From Candidatus Thioglobus sp. (GTDB lineage: Bacteria > Pseudomonadota > Gammaproteobacteria > PS1 > Pseudothioglobaceae), in NCBI GenBank assembly GCA_012959965.1, contig DUCF01000026.1:1-64000 (forward strand): DNA of 64,000 bases, written 5' to 3'. Position 1 is the first letter of the stretch; the number at the start of each line of letters is the position of its first letter. The notes below the pieces were generated by a model. The model saw only the letters and a list, made by a program, of their open reading frames with translations, was not told the origin of the DNA and searched no databases. Shown piece by piece: positions 1 through 11,711 of the stretch. Both the position numbers and the translations under genes were made by a program.

Positions 1-550
1 TGATCGCGTCAATTGCAACGGCCGTTTTGCCCGTTTGACGGTCACCAATGATCAACTCACGCTGACCACGACCAATTGGAACCATCGCGTCAATCGCCTT
101 AATACCTGTTTGGATTGGCTGATCAACCGACTTTCTTTCAATAACGCCTGGAGCAACAACCTCTAGAGGGTGCGAACTGGATGCGTTAATATCGCCTTTA
201 CCGTCAATTGCCTTTCCAAGAGGGCTAACAACACGACCAAGAAGTTCAGTGCCAACCGGCACTTCCATGATTCGGTTTGTGCATTTAACTGTGTCGCCTT
301 CTGAAATATGAAGGTAATCACCCAGCACTACCGAGCCAACTGAATCTTGCTCAAGGTTAAGAGCCATACCGAATGTATTGCCCGGGAATTCTAGCATCTC
401 ACCGAACTGTGCATCAGCCAAGCCGTGAATACGGACAATGCCGTCACTCACACTGATAACTGTGCCTTCTGTACGAGCTTCTACTGAAAAGTCAAAACCC
501 TCTATTTGTTTTTTAATTAAATCACTGATTTCAGAAGCGTTTAATTGCAT
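1..550 (-). CDS. atpA: ATP synthase F1 subunit alpha (N-terminal part, runs off window)
   Basis: Reverse strand translates [31 protein letters not shown]...[15 protein letters not shown] with the Walker A region; start CAT at 548-550; upstream of atpH in the canonical order. Confidence 0.96.
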   Translation of the reverse strand, partial: MQLNASEISDLIKKQIEGFDFSVEARTEGTVISVSDGIVRIHGLADAQFGEMLEFPGNTFGMALNLEQDSVGSVVLGDYLHISEGDTVKCTNRIMEVPVGTELLGRVVSPLGKAIDGKGDINASSSHPLEVVAPGVIERKSVDQPIQTGIKAIDAMVPIGRGQRELIIGDRQTGKTAVAIDAI

Positions 551-570
551 GACTAACCTCTCTTATAAAA

Positions 571-1119
571 TTAATTTACAGACAAACAAACGCCTAATGC
601 GTCCACTTTTGCCTTAATTGATGTATCGATTACTTTATCGCCTTCTCTAATGACAACGCCACCCGTGAGTGTGTCGTCTACAAGTGTGTCGACATTTACT
701 GTTGTATTGTGCTTAGATGACAAGTCATCAACGATTGCCTTAACTTCTGCATCAGTTAACTCGTATGCACTAACAACAGTGAAGTTCTTACCTTGGTTCG
801 CAGCAAGTACCGCAGCCTCAAAGGTTTCAGCAATATTGCTCATCGCCTCTGTACGGTCGTTGCTAAGAATAAGGTTGATGAACGCAGATTCTTGCGTGCT
901 TAGGCTTCTAGCCATTGCTTTTTCAAGCAGCGTACAGATCAATTGAATCTTTTGATCCTTGCCTGTACTAGGAGAAGCCACAAAAGCTTGTGTTGCCTCA
1001 TCAGACATAATTGCACTAGCAGCGCTAAGTAGGTTGCTCCACTCAGAGTGTGAGCTGCCCTGCTCTGCAATGTCAAAAATCGCTTGTGCGTAAGGCTTGG
1101 CAATTGTTGATAATTCCAT
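571..1119 (-). CDS. atpH: ATP synthase F1 subunit delta
   Basis: 182 aa ORF, typical delta-subunit sequence, operon position. Confidence 0.95.
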   Translation of the reverse strand: MELSTIAKPYAQAIFDIAEQGSSHSEWSNLLSAASAIMSDEATQAFVASPSTGKDQKIQLICTLLEKAMARSLSTQESAFINLILSNDRTEAMSNIAETFEAAVLAANQGKNFTVVSAYELTDAEVKAIVDDLSSKHNTTVNVDTLVDDTLTGGVVIREGDKVIDTSIKAKVDALGVCLSVN

Positions 1120-1128
1120 CGTCTAGAC

Positions 1129-1599
1129 CTATAGTGATTGAGACAATTTAGAAAGCATGTCTTTGTGCGCTTTCGCGTCAACTTCTTTCTCTAGCACTGA
1201 GTTAACGCCCTGCATAACCAAAGTCGAAACTTGGTCCTTTAGGTCGTTACGCGCTCTAACAACTTCTTGATCAAGCTCAGATTTAGCATGTGCTTTGATC
1301 TTGTCAGCCTCTTCAACTGCAGCGCCTTTGGCGTTGTCAATCATTACGTTAGCTTGCTTATCAGCGTTATCAATAATCTCTTTCGCTTGGTTTTTAGTGC
1401 TCGCAATAAGCTCTTCAGCTTTCTGCTGCGCTTGTGCGTGCTCTGCTCTACCTTGCTCTGCTGCCAATAGACCTTCTTCGATGCTCTTCTTACGTGCAGC
1501 CATCGCCTCAACAAGTGGCGGCCAGACAAACTTCATGCAAAACCAGACAAAAAGTCCAAACATGATTAGTTGTCCAAATAGCGTAGCGTTAATATTCAT
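1129..1599 (-). CDS. atpF: ATP synthase Fo subunit b
   Basis: 156 aa [31 protein letters not shown], operon position. Confidence 0.96.
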   Translation of the reverse strand: MNINATLFGQLIMFGLFVWFCMKFVWPPLVEAMAARKKSIEEGLLAAEQGRAEHAQAQQKAEELIASTKNQAKEIIDNADKQANVMIDNAKGAAVEEADKIKAHAKSELDQEVVRARNDLKDQVSTLVMQGVNSVLEKEVDAKAHKDMLSKLSQSL

Positions 1600-1634
1600 A
1601 GCAAATACCCTTATTTAGGTGAAAAAGAAATAAA

Positions 1635-1877
<243 letters not shown>

Positions 1878-1908
1878 TTACTCCTACTTGTAAAAATTAT
1901 TAAAAAAA

Positions 1909-3086
<1,178 letters not shown>

Positions 3087-3150
3087 CCACTCTGGCCATA
3101 CACAAACGAAACATTATACCGTTTTAGCGATTTTAATCAAGTCACAAGTG

Positions 3151-3225
3151 TATGATTTTTTGTTGTTATTCTCTATATGATTTTTTGTTGTTATTCTCTA
3201 TATGATTTTTTGTTGTTATTTTCTA
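3151..3225. repeat. 25-bp tandem repeat, 3 copies (TATGATTTTTTGTTGTTATTCTCTA)
   Basis: Copies start at 3151, 3176 and 3201; third copy has one substitution. Confidence 0.97.
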
Positions 3226-3499
3226 GTTGGTATGAAAACCCCTTAAGGAACATGCGCGCAACGGGTTGTCTGTCGGTAAATATTGCATGCCTTAGCTAAG
3301 CCGATCTCACCATCCATACAATTCATTAAAACTTGCTTGCCGGGCTTAGGTAATTTCAGTAGAACTTACGGAATTTAATGGAAAAATCTTAATATTTACC
3401 TTTATTTTCTTTTATAGCTGTTTATTGGAAAAAAAACTTTAAAAAGCCTTTTATAATAGTCTATCATCCAGCCCTTTATAATTATGCACATCAATTGAA

Positions 3500-6400
3500 A
3501 TGATAGCGATTATTGAAGATCTTGCAAAGCAAGGCGTTGCCCTCAGTGAGCAAAATAAGCAATATCTAACTCATTATTATCACGGTCTACACCCCTCAGA
3601 CTACAACAACTCCGAAGCAGAATATCTGCTGCAATGCGCAAACATCCACTTAGCGCTTGGTGCCTCAAAACATTGTGACGAAACACTCATTGAGAGCTCC
3701 AACATCGCTAGCCCAAACTCAACAGCGACCAATACCGTTATCAGCGTTATTACTAAAGATACGCCCTTTATTCGGGACACTCTTATTATGTGCATCAATG
3801 GCTTTGGTGCAAACATTATCTTTACTCACGCTTCCTTACTAGAGGCTGGGCGTGACGAAAAAGGCAATATTCGCCACCTCTCGCCTTACAAAAAAGGCGA
3901 ATGCCATGAAGACGAGATTGAGTCTTTTATGCAGTTTCACCTTGAGTTCATGTCGCCCGAGAGTGTCGACACGCTCAAAGGAAAAATGCGCAGACGAATT
4001 GATGCAATTCACTATGTGGTTAGTGACTGGCCTATCGCGCGCAACCGTTTACTGCAGATTGCCGAACTTCTCGGCGCTGAAAAAGCACCCACCTCCAGCA
4101 GCGACTTTATTCGCTGGATAGAAAATCATAACTTTGCCGTTCTTGGTAGTGCAGAGATTGAGCAAGACACGGCACTGAAAACGATTGTCGACGAAAGCGC
4201 CACCGGTCTATTCCGCTACTTGCTAGAGAGCGATCAAGAGGTCGCGCCATTTATCCCCAATCTTTCATTTGGCCCCTCATCACTTATTGTAACCAAACTA
4301 TCGGTTACCTCTAAGATTCACCGCTCTCGACAAATGGACGTTATTGCGATCCGTGTTGATGGTCGTTATTATTGCTTTGTCGGCTTTTTATCTGGCACGT
4401 CTTTTAACCAAAGTGTGTTTCAAGTGCCGCTAATCAAAGAAAAGGCGGAACGGGTCCTAGAGCGCTCCGGACTGCGCTCAACCAGTTGCAACCATAAAGC
4501 AATGCAAAATCTGTTAGAAAGCTTTCCACGTGCGCTTATGTTTCAAATCAAAACAGACCGATTATTGGAAATTGGCAGCAGTGTTTTAAGCCATCAAGAG
4601 CGACGTAAAACACACGTATACTTGACCAAAGACCGTTGTGGCCATTTTTATACCAGCTTGGTGTATTTGCCTCGTGATATTTTCGACTCAGAGCTGCGCC
4701 AAAAAATTCAACAACGACTGCACAGCCTATTTGAAGCTGATTTTGTTTTATTCGATGTGCGTTTTTTCGACTCTGTCTTATGTCGCATTGAGTTTAATAT
4801 CTTTACCCAATCAGGCATCGAAATAAGCGAGGAAGAACTTGCAACAGAGGTTAAATCGATTGCTTATGATTGGTACGCAGAACTGCGTCACGTGATGCAA
4901 GTGGGTGGCGCTGATTCGTCCTTGTTTAATGATTATCAAAACGCGTTTCCACGAACTTACACTAACGACTACGGCGTAGATCGTGGTTTTGAAGACATTC
5001 TCAAACTCGAGTCTTTATCGCCAAACAATTTCGCCAGTGACTTATTTGTTGGCTCGGGGCGCTCCGCCGACAGTGTCAATTTTAGAATTTACAGCAAAGA
5101 TCACTCGCTAACACTGTCCGACATTGTGCCCGTCTTTGAAAACCTGGGCGTCAATGTGGTTTCCGAGCACCCTTACAAAATTAATACCAGCGGCAGCCAT
5201 CGAATCAAAATTCGCAATATCGAATTATTACGAAAAGACCAGAAAGATTTTGACCTTAAGGTTGATAAAGACAGATTTCTCCAAGCATTTGAGCAGATTT
5301 GCATGGGCGCAATTGAGAATGACGGCTTTAACCAGCTTGTTCTTTGTGCGGGTATAGATGTTAGACAAGCCAATCTATTTCGCGCCATTTATGTTTATCT
5401 AAAGCAAATAAATTTTAGTTACAGCCAAAACTTTATTACCAACACACTAACCAACCATGTTGAGTTGAGTAAAGCGCTTTTTGCCTTATTTGAAGCCAAG
5501 TTCGATATCAACAACAAAGAGCATGTGAGCGCGCAAGAGCCAATAAAAGCAAGAATTACAGAGCGACTCGAAGCGGTCTCATCGCTGGACGAAGACAGAG
5601 TGATCAGCGGCTATTTAGAAGTTATAGAAGCCATGGTTCGAACCAATTACTACCAGGATAATGAGGATTATCTGTGCTTTAAAATCCAATCTCAAAAAAT
5701 TTCTTTTCTGCCAAAGCCCGCGCCATTATACGAAATATTCATGTATTCGGCACGAGTTCAAGGTGTGCATTTACGCGGCGGCAAAATTGCCCGTGGCGGA
5801 TTGCGCTGGTCAGACCGCTCCGAGGACTTTAGAACCGAAGTGCTGGGCTTAGTCAAGGCACAACAAGTCAAAAATACGGTCATTGTGCCGGTCGGCTCCA
5901 AAGGCGGCTTTGTCCCAAGAAGCCTGCCTGCCGAGCGAGACAAAATGCTCGCTGAAGGCGTTGCCTGTTATAAGTTGTTTATTCAATCGCTGCTTGATCT
6001 AACAGACAATATTGTCGACGGCATTATTGTTCCGCCAAAAAATGTTGTGCGTCATGACGACGACGATCCGTACTTGGTTGTGGCTGCCGATAAAGGCACC
6101 GCCAGCTTTTCTGATATTGCCAATGAAATTTCTACGAATAATAACTTCTGGCTTGGGGATGCGTTCGCTTCGGGCGGCTCGGTGGGTTATGATCATAAAA
6201 AAATGGGGATTACCGCACGAGGCGCTTGGGAATGTGTCAAGCGTCACTTCCGTGAAATGGGCAAAGACATCCAGTCTGAGGCCTTTAGTGTTGTCGGCGT
6301 GGGCGACATGGGTGGCGATGTTTTCGGCAATGGCATGCTGCTTTCAAAGCACATTCGCTTGCTTGCGACCTTTAACCACCTCCATATTTTTATCGACCCA

Positions 6401-8119
6401 AACCCAGACACAAGCATCAGTTTTACCGAAAGACAGCGGCTTTTCACCACTGAAAACACCACTTGGCAAGATTATGACAAAAAATTAATCTCAAAGGGTG
6501 GTGGTGTTTTTGAGCGCAGCGCTAAATCCATTGAGTTGTCGCCAGAAGCGATGAAAGCACTAGGCACAACACAAAATACATTCAGCCCCGATGCCTTGAT
6601 AAATACCATTTTAAAAGCGCCGGCAGAATTATTCTGGAATGGCGGCATTGGTACTTACGTTATTGCCAGTTACGAGTCTCATCTTGATGCCCAGGACAAG
6701 GCCAATGATTCGACGCGCGTTAAAGCGAGCGAGCTTCGCTGTAAAGTGATTGGCGAAGGTGGCAATTTAGGCATGACGCAAAATTCACGCATTGAGTTTG
6801 ATCAGCTAGGCGGGCGTTGCTATTCTGACGCCATTGACAATTCTGCCGGCGTAGACAGCTCTGACCATGAAGTCAACCTAAAAATTCTACTGAACACGCT
6901 TGAAACCAAACAACGTAACAAAACGCTTGCAAAAATGGAGACCGAGGTGGCAGCGCTGTGCCTACAAAACAATTACCAGCAGTCGGCAGTAATTAGCATT
7001 CACACTCGACCAAGCCCAGAGAATCTGGCTGGCCAAGCAGAGGCCATAAATTATTTAGAAAAAGCCGGCCTCTTGGATCGTGAACTTGAGTACTTGCCGA
7101 GCAAGAAAGAGCTAAAGGGTCGCTTGATCGGCAGCAAATGCTTGACCAAACCAGAACTTGGTGTATTACTTGCCTATAGTAAAATGGATTTATACCAAAA
7201 CTTGTTAGAGTCTGGTCTGACTACTGGCAAAGGGCTTTACCCTCATCTTATAAATTACTTCCCTACGCTTGTTGCCAATGAATATTCGAATCTGCTTGAT
7301 AGCCACAGACTGAAAAACGAGATTATCTTAACCGTTGTTATTAATAAGATTATTAACACTATGGGGCCCGTCTTTCACATCCGCATGCACAATTTAACAG
7401 GTGCTAGCTACGCCCAAATAAGTCGTGCTTATCTAATCAGCGCTGACCTTTTAGATATTGACGGCCTGCTTGAGGCTGTTCATGGGCTGGATAATAAAGT
7501 TGCTAGTAATATACAATATGAGGCTATTAGCGCATTAACAAAAGTTGTTCGCGCAAACGTTATTTGGCTGCTTAGCAGCAGGGCCGAGCTCGATGTAAGT
7601 GACGCGCTAGACAACTATCGGACGAAGTACAACGACGTTAAAGACAGCGTTCAAAAACTCAGCGGTGAAGGCCTGAGTCGCAAAACACTCAAGCTCAATG
7701 AGCAAGGCTTGCCTCAAAAGCTTGCCGAAAAAATTGCCCTAACCACCAGCTTGTACCACACACTTGATGTGATTGCCATTACCGAGAAAAGCCAAAGCAG
7801 AACAAATGATGCACTTGCAACGTATTTAGCTATTTCTCAAGACTTGGATATTCGCTGGCTCAGTTTAAAAATAAACGCCCTAGAGGTGACTAATGCTTGG
7901 CATGCAAGTGCAAAGTTTAAACTGCAAAATCAGCTGAGGGATGTTCACGCTCGCATTACCGAGACGGCGCTTGCCTTGGGCTCCACGACACAATTCCACC
8001 AAGCCTACACAGCTAAAATTGAACGGTTGCAGCTGATGATTCAATCCATCAAAGAAGAGAAACAAACGGACTTTACGACGCTTCACGTCATTGTTGGTGA
8101 GTTAGAGGGAATTTTGTAA
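3500..8119 (+). CDS. gdhB: NAD-specific glutamate dehydrogenase, large type
   Basis: 1539 aa ORF; catalytic region HLRGGKIARGGLRWSDR...VPVGSKGGFV and GVGDMGGDVFGNGML typical of the large NAD-GDH family. Confidence 0.95.
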   Translation: MIAIIEDLAKQGVALSEQNKQYLTHYYHGLHPSDYNNSEAEYLLQCANIHLALGASKHCDETLIESSNIASPNSTATNTVISVITKDTPFIRDTLIMCINGFGANIIFTHASLLEAGRDEKGNIRHLSPYKKGECHEDEIESFMQFHLEFMSPESVDTLKGKMRRRIDAIHYVVSDWPIARNRLLQIAELLGAEKAPTSSSDFIRWIENHNFAVLGSAEIEQDTALKTIVDESATGLFRYLLESDQEVAPFIPNLSFGPSSLIVTKLSVTSKIHRSRQMDVIAIRVDGRYYCFVGFLSGTSFNQSVFQVPLIKEKAERVLERSGLRSTSCNHKAMQNLLESFPRALMFQIKTDRLLEIGSSVLSHQERRKTHVYLTKDRCGHFYTSLVYLPRDIFDSELRQKIQQRLHSLFEADFVLFDVRFFDSVLCRIEFNIFTQSGIEISEEELATEVKSIAYDWYAELRHVMQVGGADSSLFNDYQNAFPRTYTNDYGVDRGFEDILKLESLSPNNFASDLFVGSGRSADSVNFRIYSKDHSLTLSDIVPVFENLGVNVVSEHPYKINTSGSHRIKIRNIELLRKDQKDFDLKVDKDRFLQAFEQICMGAIENDGFNQLVLCAGIDVRQANLFRAIYVYLKQINFSYSQNFITNTLTNHVELSKALFALFEAKFDINNKEHVSAQEPIKARITERLEAVSSLDEDRVISGYLEVIEAMVRTNYYQDNEDYLCFKIQSQKISFLPKPAPLYEIFMYSARVQGVHLRGGKIARGGLRWSDRSEDFRTEVLGLVKAQQVKNTVIVPVGSKGGFVPRSLPAERDKMLAEGVACYKLFIQSLLDLTDNIVDGIIVPPKNVVRHDDDDPYLVVAADKGTASFSDIANEISTNNNFWLGDAFASGGSVGYDHKKMGITARGAWECVKRHFREMGKDIQSEAFSVVGVGDMGGDVFGNGMLLSKHIRLLATFNHLHIFIDPNPDTSISFTERQRLFTTENTTWQDYDKKLISKGGGVFERSAKSIELSPEAMKALGTTQNTFSPDALINTILKAPAELFWNGGIGTYVIASYESHLDAQDKANDSTRVKASELRCKVIGEGGNLGMTQNSRIEFDQLGGRCYSDAIDNSAGVDSSDHEVNLKILLNTLETKQRNKTLAKMETEVAALCLQNNYQQSAVISIHTRPSPENLAGQAEAINYLEKAGLLDRELEYLPSKKELKGRLIGSKCLTKPELGVLLAYSKMDLYQNLLESGLTTGKGLYPHLINYFPTLVANEYSNLLDSHRLKNEIILTVVINKIINTMGPVFHIRMHNLTGASYAQISRAYLISADLLDIDGLLEAVHGLDNKVASNIQYEAISALTKVVRANVIWLLSSRAELDVSDALDNYRTKYNDVKDSVQKLSGEGLSRKTLKLNEQGLPQKLAEKIALTTSLYHTLDVIAITEKSQSRTNDALATYLAISQDLDIRWLSLKINALEVTNAWHASAKFKLQNQLRDVHARITETALALGSTTQFHQAYTAKIERLQLMIQSIKEEKQTDFTTLHVIVGELEGIL

Positions 8120-8149
8120 GGGGCCTTTATGCATAGACCTCTATAGGCT

Positions 8150-9811
8150 TTATGCGACTGTCTTAATCATTTCTGCGGCGGCTATGCGAGTCTTTTGAGT
8201 AATCTTGATGCCGCCTAAAATGCGCGCCACCTCGTCCGTACGTTCCTTGTCTCCCAGTGCATGAACCTCGGTAAAGGTTTCACCGTCTTGCTCACTCTTA
8301 ACCACTTTCATATGTGCGTGGCCTTGCACTGCAACCTGCGCGAGGTGAGTGACGCACAGCACTTGATAGCGCGATGAAAGCCCTCGCAATAAGCGCCCAA
8401 CCACTTCGGCAACGGCGCCACTGATGCCCACATCTACTTCATCGAAGACAATACTTGGTGCCAGATCCGATTTACTGGTGACAACCGAGAGTGCTAATGA
8501 AATGCGCGACAACTCACCACCAGAGGCAACCTTATTGAGCGCCTTAAAGGCTTGGCCCATATTGGTTTTCACCTGAATAACAACCTCTTCATTGCCGTTC
8601 AACTGCACCCTATCGTCAATCGAGTTGAGTACAAACCGCACCTCACTGCCCGGCATTCCGAGCTCCTGCATCACCTTGCTCACCAGTTTTGAGAGTTTGA
8701 TACTGGCACGCTGACGTTGCTTCGACAGCGCCCCAGCCTCACTACTATAAGCACTCTTTAATTCGCTCTGTTTTTGTAGCAGACCTTGTATTTTGTCGCT
8801 GGATGCATCCATACCATCTAGAGAGTCTTGAATGGTTTTTTGGGTGTTGAGCAATTTAGGTATTTGGCAGTGGTGTTTTCTACCGAGGTCATGAAGTTCG
8901 TTAATACGCGCCTCTAGATCCGCTGCGCTTTCCTCATCGCCACCAACTTTGCTTAAGTAGTTAGTCAACTCATAAATACTTTCTTGCACTTGCACTTGCG
9001 CACTCGAGAGAAGCGCTTCAACAGATTCTAAACTTTCGTCCACTTGCCGCGCATGACTAATCTGCCCATCAACACCAATAAGCTGTGCGTTAATGCCGGC
9101 ATCGTAGTCAAGCACCCCTAAAATAGCGGATATTTTTTCAATCAATAGACTGGCGTTGCTGCTGATCTTGTACTGCTCTTCAATGCTGTCAAGTTCATCT
9201 TGTTCAAGTTGTGCCTCGACCAACTCACTTAGTTGGTGGGTCAATAATTCTTGCTGTGCAACGAGCAATTCGCCGCCATTTTGAATGCGCTCAATTTCAC
9301 CGCTTATTTGTTGATATTCGCGAACAACACGGTTAAGCAATTTCACTTGAGCCTGCGCCTCTCCGAAATCGTCTAATAAGATTCGGTGCTGCTGCGTACG
9401 CAATAATAGTTGGTGCTCGTTTTGGCCATGCATATCGATCAACTGACAACCGACGCTTCTCAAAATAGACAAGGTTACCGGTGTGCCATTAACGTAAGCG
9501 CGTGAACGACCATCATCGCCAACAATACGGCGCAAAATGCACTCGCCTTCATCGTCCAAGTCTTGTTCTTCTAGGAATTCTTTAAGTTTTGGTTTTTTAT
9601 CCAGCGCAAAAGTTGCAATAATTTCAGCTTTATTTTTATCTTGGCGCACCAGAGAGGCGTCCGAACGGCCGCCAGTCACAAGATGGAGCGCTTGCACCAT
9701 AATCGACTTACCCGCGCCAGTTTCACCGGTCACTACTGTCATTCCGCTTTGAAAATCAACACTGAGATTCTCAACAACTGCTAAATTTTTGATTGAGAGC
9801 TGCTCTAGCAT
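8150..9811 (-). CDS. recN: DNA repair protein RecN
   Basis: 553 aa; MLEQLSIKNLAVVENLSVDFQSGMTVVTGETGAGKSI, FDEVDVGISG Walker B. Confidence 0.97.
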   Translation of the reverse strand: MLEQLSIKNLAVVENLSVDFQSGMTVVTGETGAGKSIMVQALHLVTGGRSDASLVRQDKNKAEIIATFALDKKPKLKEFLEEQDLDDEGECILRRIVGDDGRSRAYVNGTPVTLSILRSVGCQLIDMHGQNEHQLLLRTQQHRILLDDFGEAQAQVKLLNRVVREYQQISGEIERIQNGGELLVAQQELLTHQLSELVEAQLEQDELDSIEEQYKISSNASLLIEKISAILGVLDYDAGINAQLIGVDGQISHARQVDESLESVEALLSSAQVQVQESIYELTNYLSKVGGDEESAADLEARINELHDLGRKHHCQIPKLLNTQKTIQDSLDGMDASSDKIQGLLQKQSELKSAYSSEAGALSKQRQRASIKLSKLVSKVMQELGMPGSEVRFVLNSIDDRVQLNGNEEVVIQVKTNMGQAFKALNKVASGGELSRISLALSVVTSKSDLAPSIVFDEVDVGISGAVAEVVGRLLRGLSSRYQVLCVTHLAQVAVQGHAHMKVVKSEQDGETFTEVHALGDKERTDEVARILGGIKITQKTRIAAAEMIKTVA

Positions 9812-9853
9812 AAGTCAGAAATTATCATACTTGTCAAGGTTGGGCTTATTCAG

Positions 9854-10672
9854 CTAAACCTTCCTACCCCAATGCAATTTAGTGCGAATAATTTTGAAAT
9901 AATCATAGCGCTTAGGGTGTATCAAATGGACAAAATTCTCATTCTGCTTAACCCGTAGCTTATCACCCAACTGATTCGGCATCGTAGATTGGCCATCAAA
10001 ACTGACTGTTGCTCGCTCAACCGAATCTAACACATGTACTAACACTTCGCTTTGGCCGTGCAAGACAATGGGACGATGGCTCATAGTATGTGGACAAATG
10101 GATACCAAGGTTATCGCATTAACACCAGGGTGCACAATAGGGCCGCCACTTGAAAGCGAGTAAGCCGTTGAGCCTGTTGGCGTGGCAATAATGATGCCGT
10201 CCGAGCGCTGATTATTAACAAAAATACCGTCAACATACAAATCGAAATCAAGCATTCTTGGGGTGTGGTTACGATGAATAACCACCTCATTAAAAGCCAA
10301 ATGGTGAGACAAAACCTTATTGCCTCGCTCAACTTGACAGGACAATAACGCGCGCCTTTCTTTGATGTATTTGCCCTCTAATATTTCCGCAACTGCTTCA
10401 GTCATACCCTCCACTGCTAGGTCTACTAAAAAGCCAAGATAGCCTAAATTGATCCCAAGAATAGGGATGCCATTATCAACAAAAGTACGCGCAGTGTTAA
10501 GAATTGTGCCGTCACCACCAACCACAATAATAAGATCTGCACTCTCTTTTATTGCGTCAGCGCCTTCGACAAGGGTGATGCCTCGTTTTTCAAGGAAAAC
10601 ACTTAGCCTGCTACCTGTCTGTTCGCTGGTAAAATCTTTTGGTTTGGTAATAATGCCAATTGTATTAAACAT
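9854..10672 (-). CDS. nadK: NAD kinase
   Basis: VGGDGTILNTAR, NQRSDGIIIATPTGSTAYSLSSGGP; start chosen at internal Met MFNTIG. Confidence 0.95.
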   Translation of the reverse strand: MFNTIGIITKPKDFTSEQTGSRLSVFLEKRGITLVEGADAIKESADLIIVVGGDGTILNTARTFVDNGIPILGINLGYLGFLVDLAVEGMTEAVAEILEGKYIKERRALLSCQVERGNKVLSHHLAFNEVVIHRNHTPRMLDFDLYVDGIFVNNQRSDGIIIATPTGSTAYSLSSGGPIVHPGVNAITLVSICPHTMSHRPIVLHGQSEVLVHVLDSVERATVSFDGQSTMPNQLGDKLRVKQNENFVHLIHPKRYDYFKIIRTKLHWGRKV

Positions 10673-10762
10673 AGGCCTTGAAATATTATAAAAAGTGACC
10701 ACATATCAATGAAATCAACACGAACAATGGTTCCCTGTAATATACATTAGTTGGACAATAAA

Positions 10763-11308
10763 ATGACAAAAAAGAAAGAGCAAGACATCGAGCAAGAGCA
10801 AGCCCCTGAAGAGCAAGAAGTAGAGACAACAGAGACCGAAGAAGGGCTCGATATTGAGGCGCAACTCGCTGCCGCACAACAGTCCGCTAAAGACAATTGG
10901 GACAAAGTTCTACGCGCGCAAGCAGAAATGGAAAACCTTAAACGGCGCTCAGCAAGAGACTTGGAAAACGCCCACAAATACGCCCTAGACGGCTTTGTTA
11001 AGGCCTTACTTGAAGTTAAAGACTCTCTGTCTATGGGATTAAAGTCAGCCACCGAAGATGGTGCAACCGTCGAGCACATCGTTGAAGGCCTTGAAATGAC
11101 CGATAAGGTTTTCGCCTCAACGCTGGAAAAATTTGGTGTTGAAACGCTCAACCCTGTCGGCGATAAATTCAATCCCGAACTTCACGAAGCAGTGACCATG
11201 ATTCCAATGCCAGACAAAGAATCAAATTCAGTACTTGACGTGGTGCAAGTAGGCTTCACCCTAAACGGTCGCCTTGTTCGCCCTGCAATGGTGGTGGTTG
11301 TTCAGTAA
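10763..11308 (+). CDS. grpE: Heat-shock nucleotide exchange factor GrpE
   Basis: Acidic N-terminus, [23 protein letters not shown]-terminal [12 protein letters not shown]; divergent from nadK-recN as in other gammaproteobacteria. Confidence 0.96.
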   Translation: MTKKKEQDIEQEQAPEEQEVETTETEEGLDIEAQLAAAQQSAKDNWDKVLRAQAEMENLKRRSARDLENAHKYALDGFVKALLEVKDSLSMGLKSATEDGATVEHIVEGLEMTDKVFASTLEKFGVETLNPVGDKFNPELHEAVTMIPMPDKESNSVLDVVQVGFTLNGRLVRPAMVVVVQ

Positions 11309-11383
11309 ATCGAAAATTTGCTAAATTTTGTAAAATAAGGCCAAAACACACGTTTTTTGGACAAATATTGGCTGTATTTCACA

Positions 11384-11411
11384 CAAAAAGGCACTTTTTA
11401 GTGTCTTTTTT
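11384..11411 (+). terminator. Rho-independent terminator after grpE
   Basis: Hairpin AAAAAGGCACT-TTTT-AGTGTCTTTTTT. Confidence 0.75.
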
Positions 11412-11567
11412 ATTACCTTCTCGCCAATCTTTGCTTTTTCGCAGAGGATTTCAACAGCATACCAACGGACAAATAGAAACGAATTAATTTGTCCTTTCGA
11501 TTAATATTTTTCGTTTATCTTCGTTATTAACTCTATAAAATTTCTTGGAGTTTATTAAGCATTACCA

Positions 11568-11617
11568 AACTGTTCTTATTAGGAAAAAACTGTTCTTATT
11601 AGGAAAAAACTGTTCTT
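11568..11617. repeat. 20-bp direct repeat, about 2.5 copies (AAACTGTTCTTATTAGGAAA)
   Basis: CTGTTCTT recurs at exactly 20-bp spacing three times, upstream of TATAAT at 11635-11640. Confidence 0.92.
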
Positions 11618-11711
11618 TGAGTAGTCAAAGTGTTTATAATGTTTTGCTGTGATTAGTGTTCTAAAATCACCGCCAAAAAATTGTATCGTCAATTATTAGC
11701 CTTAGCCCATT

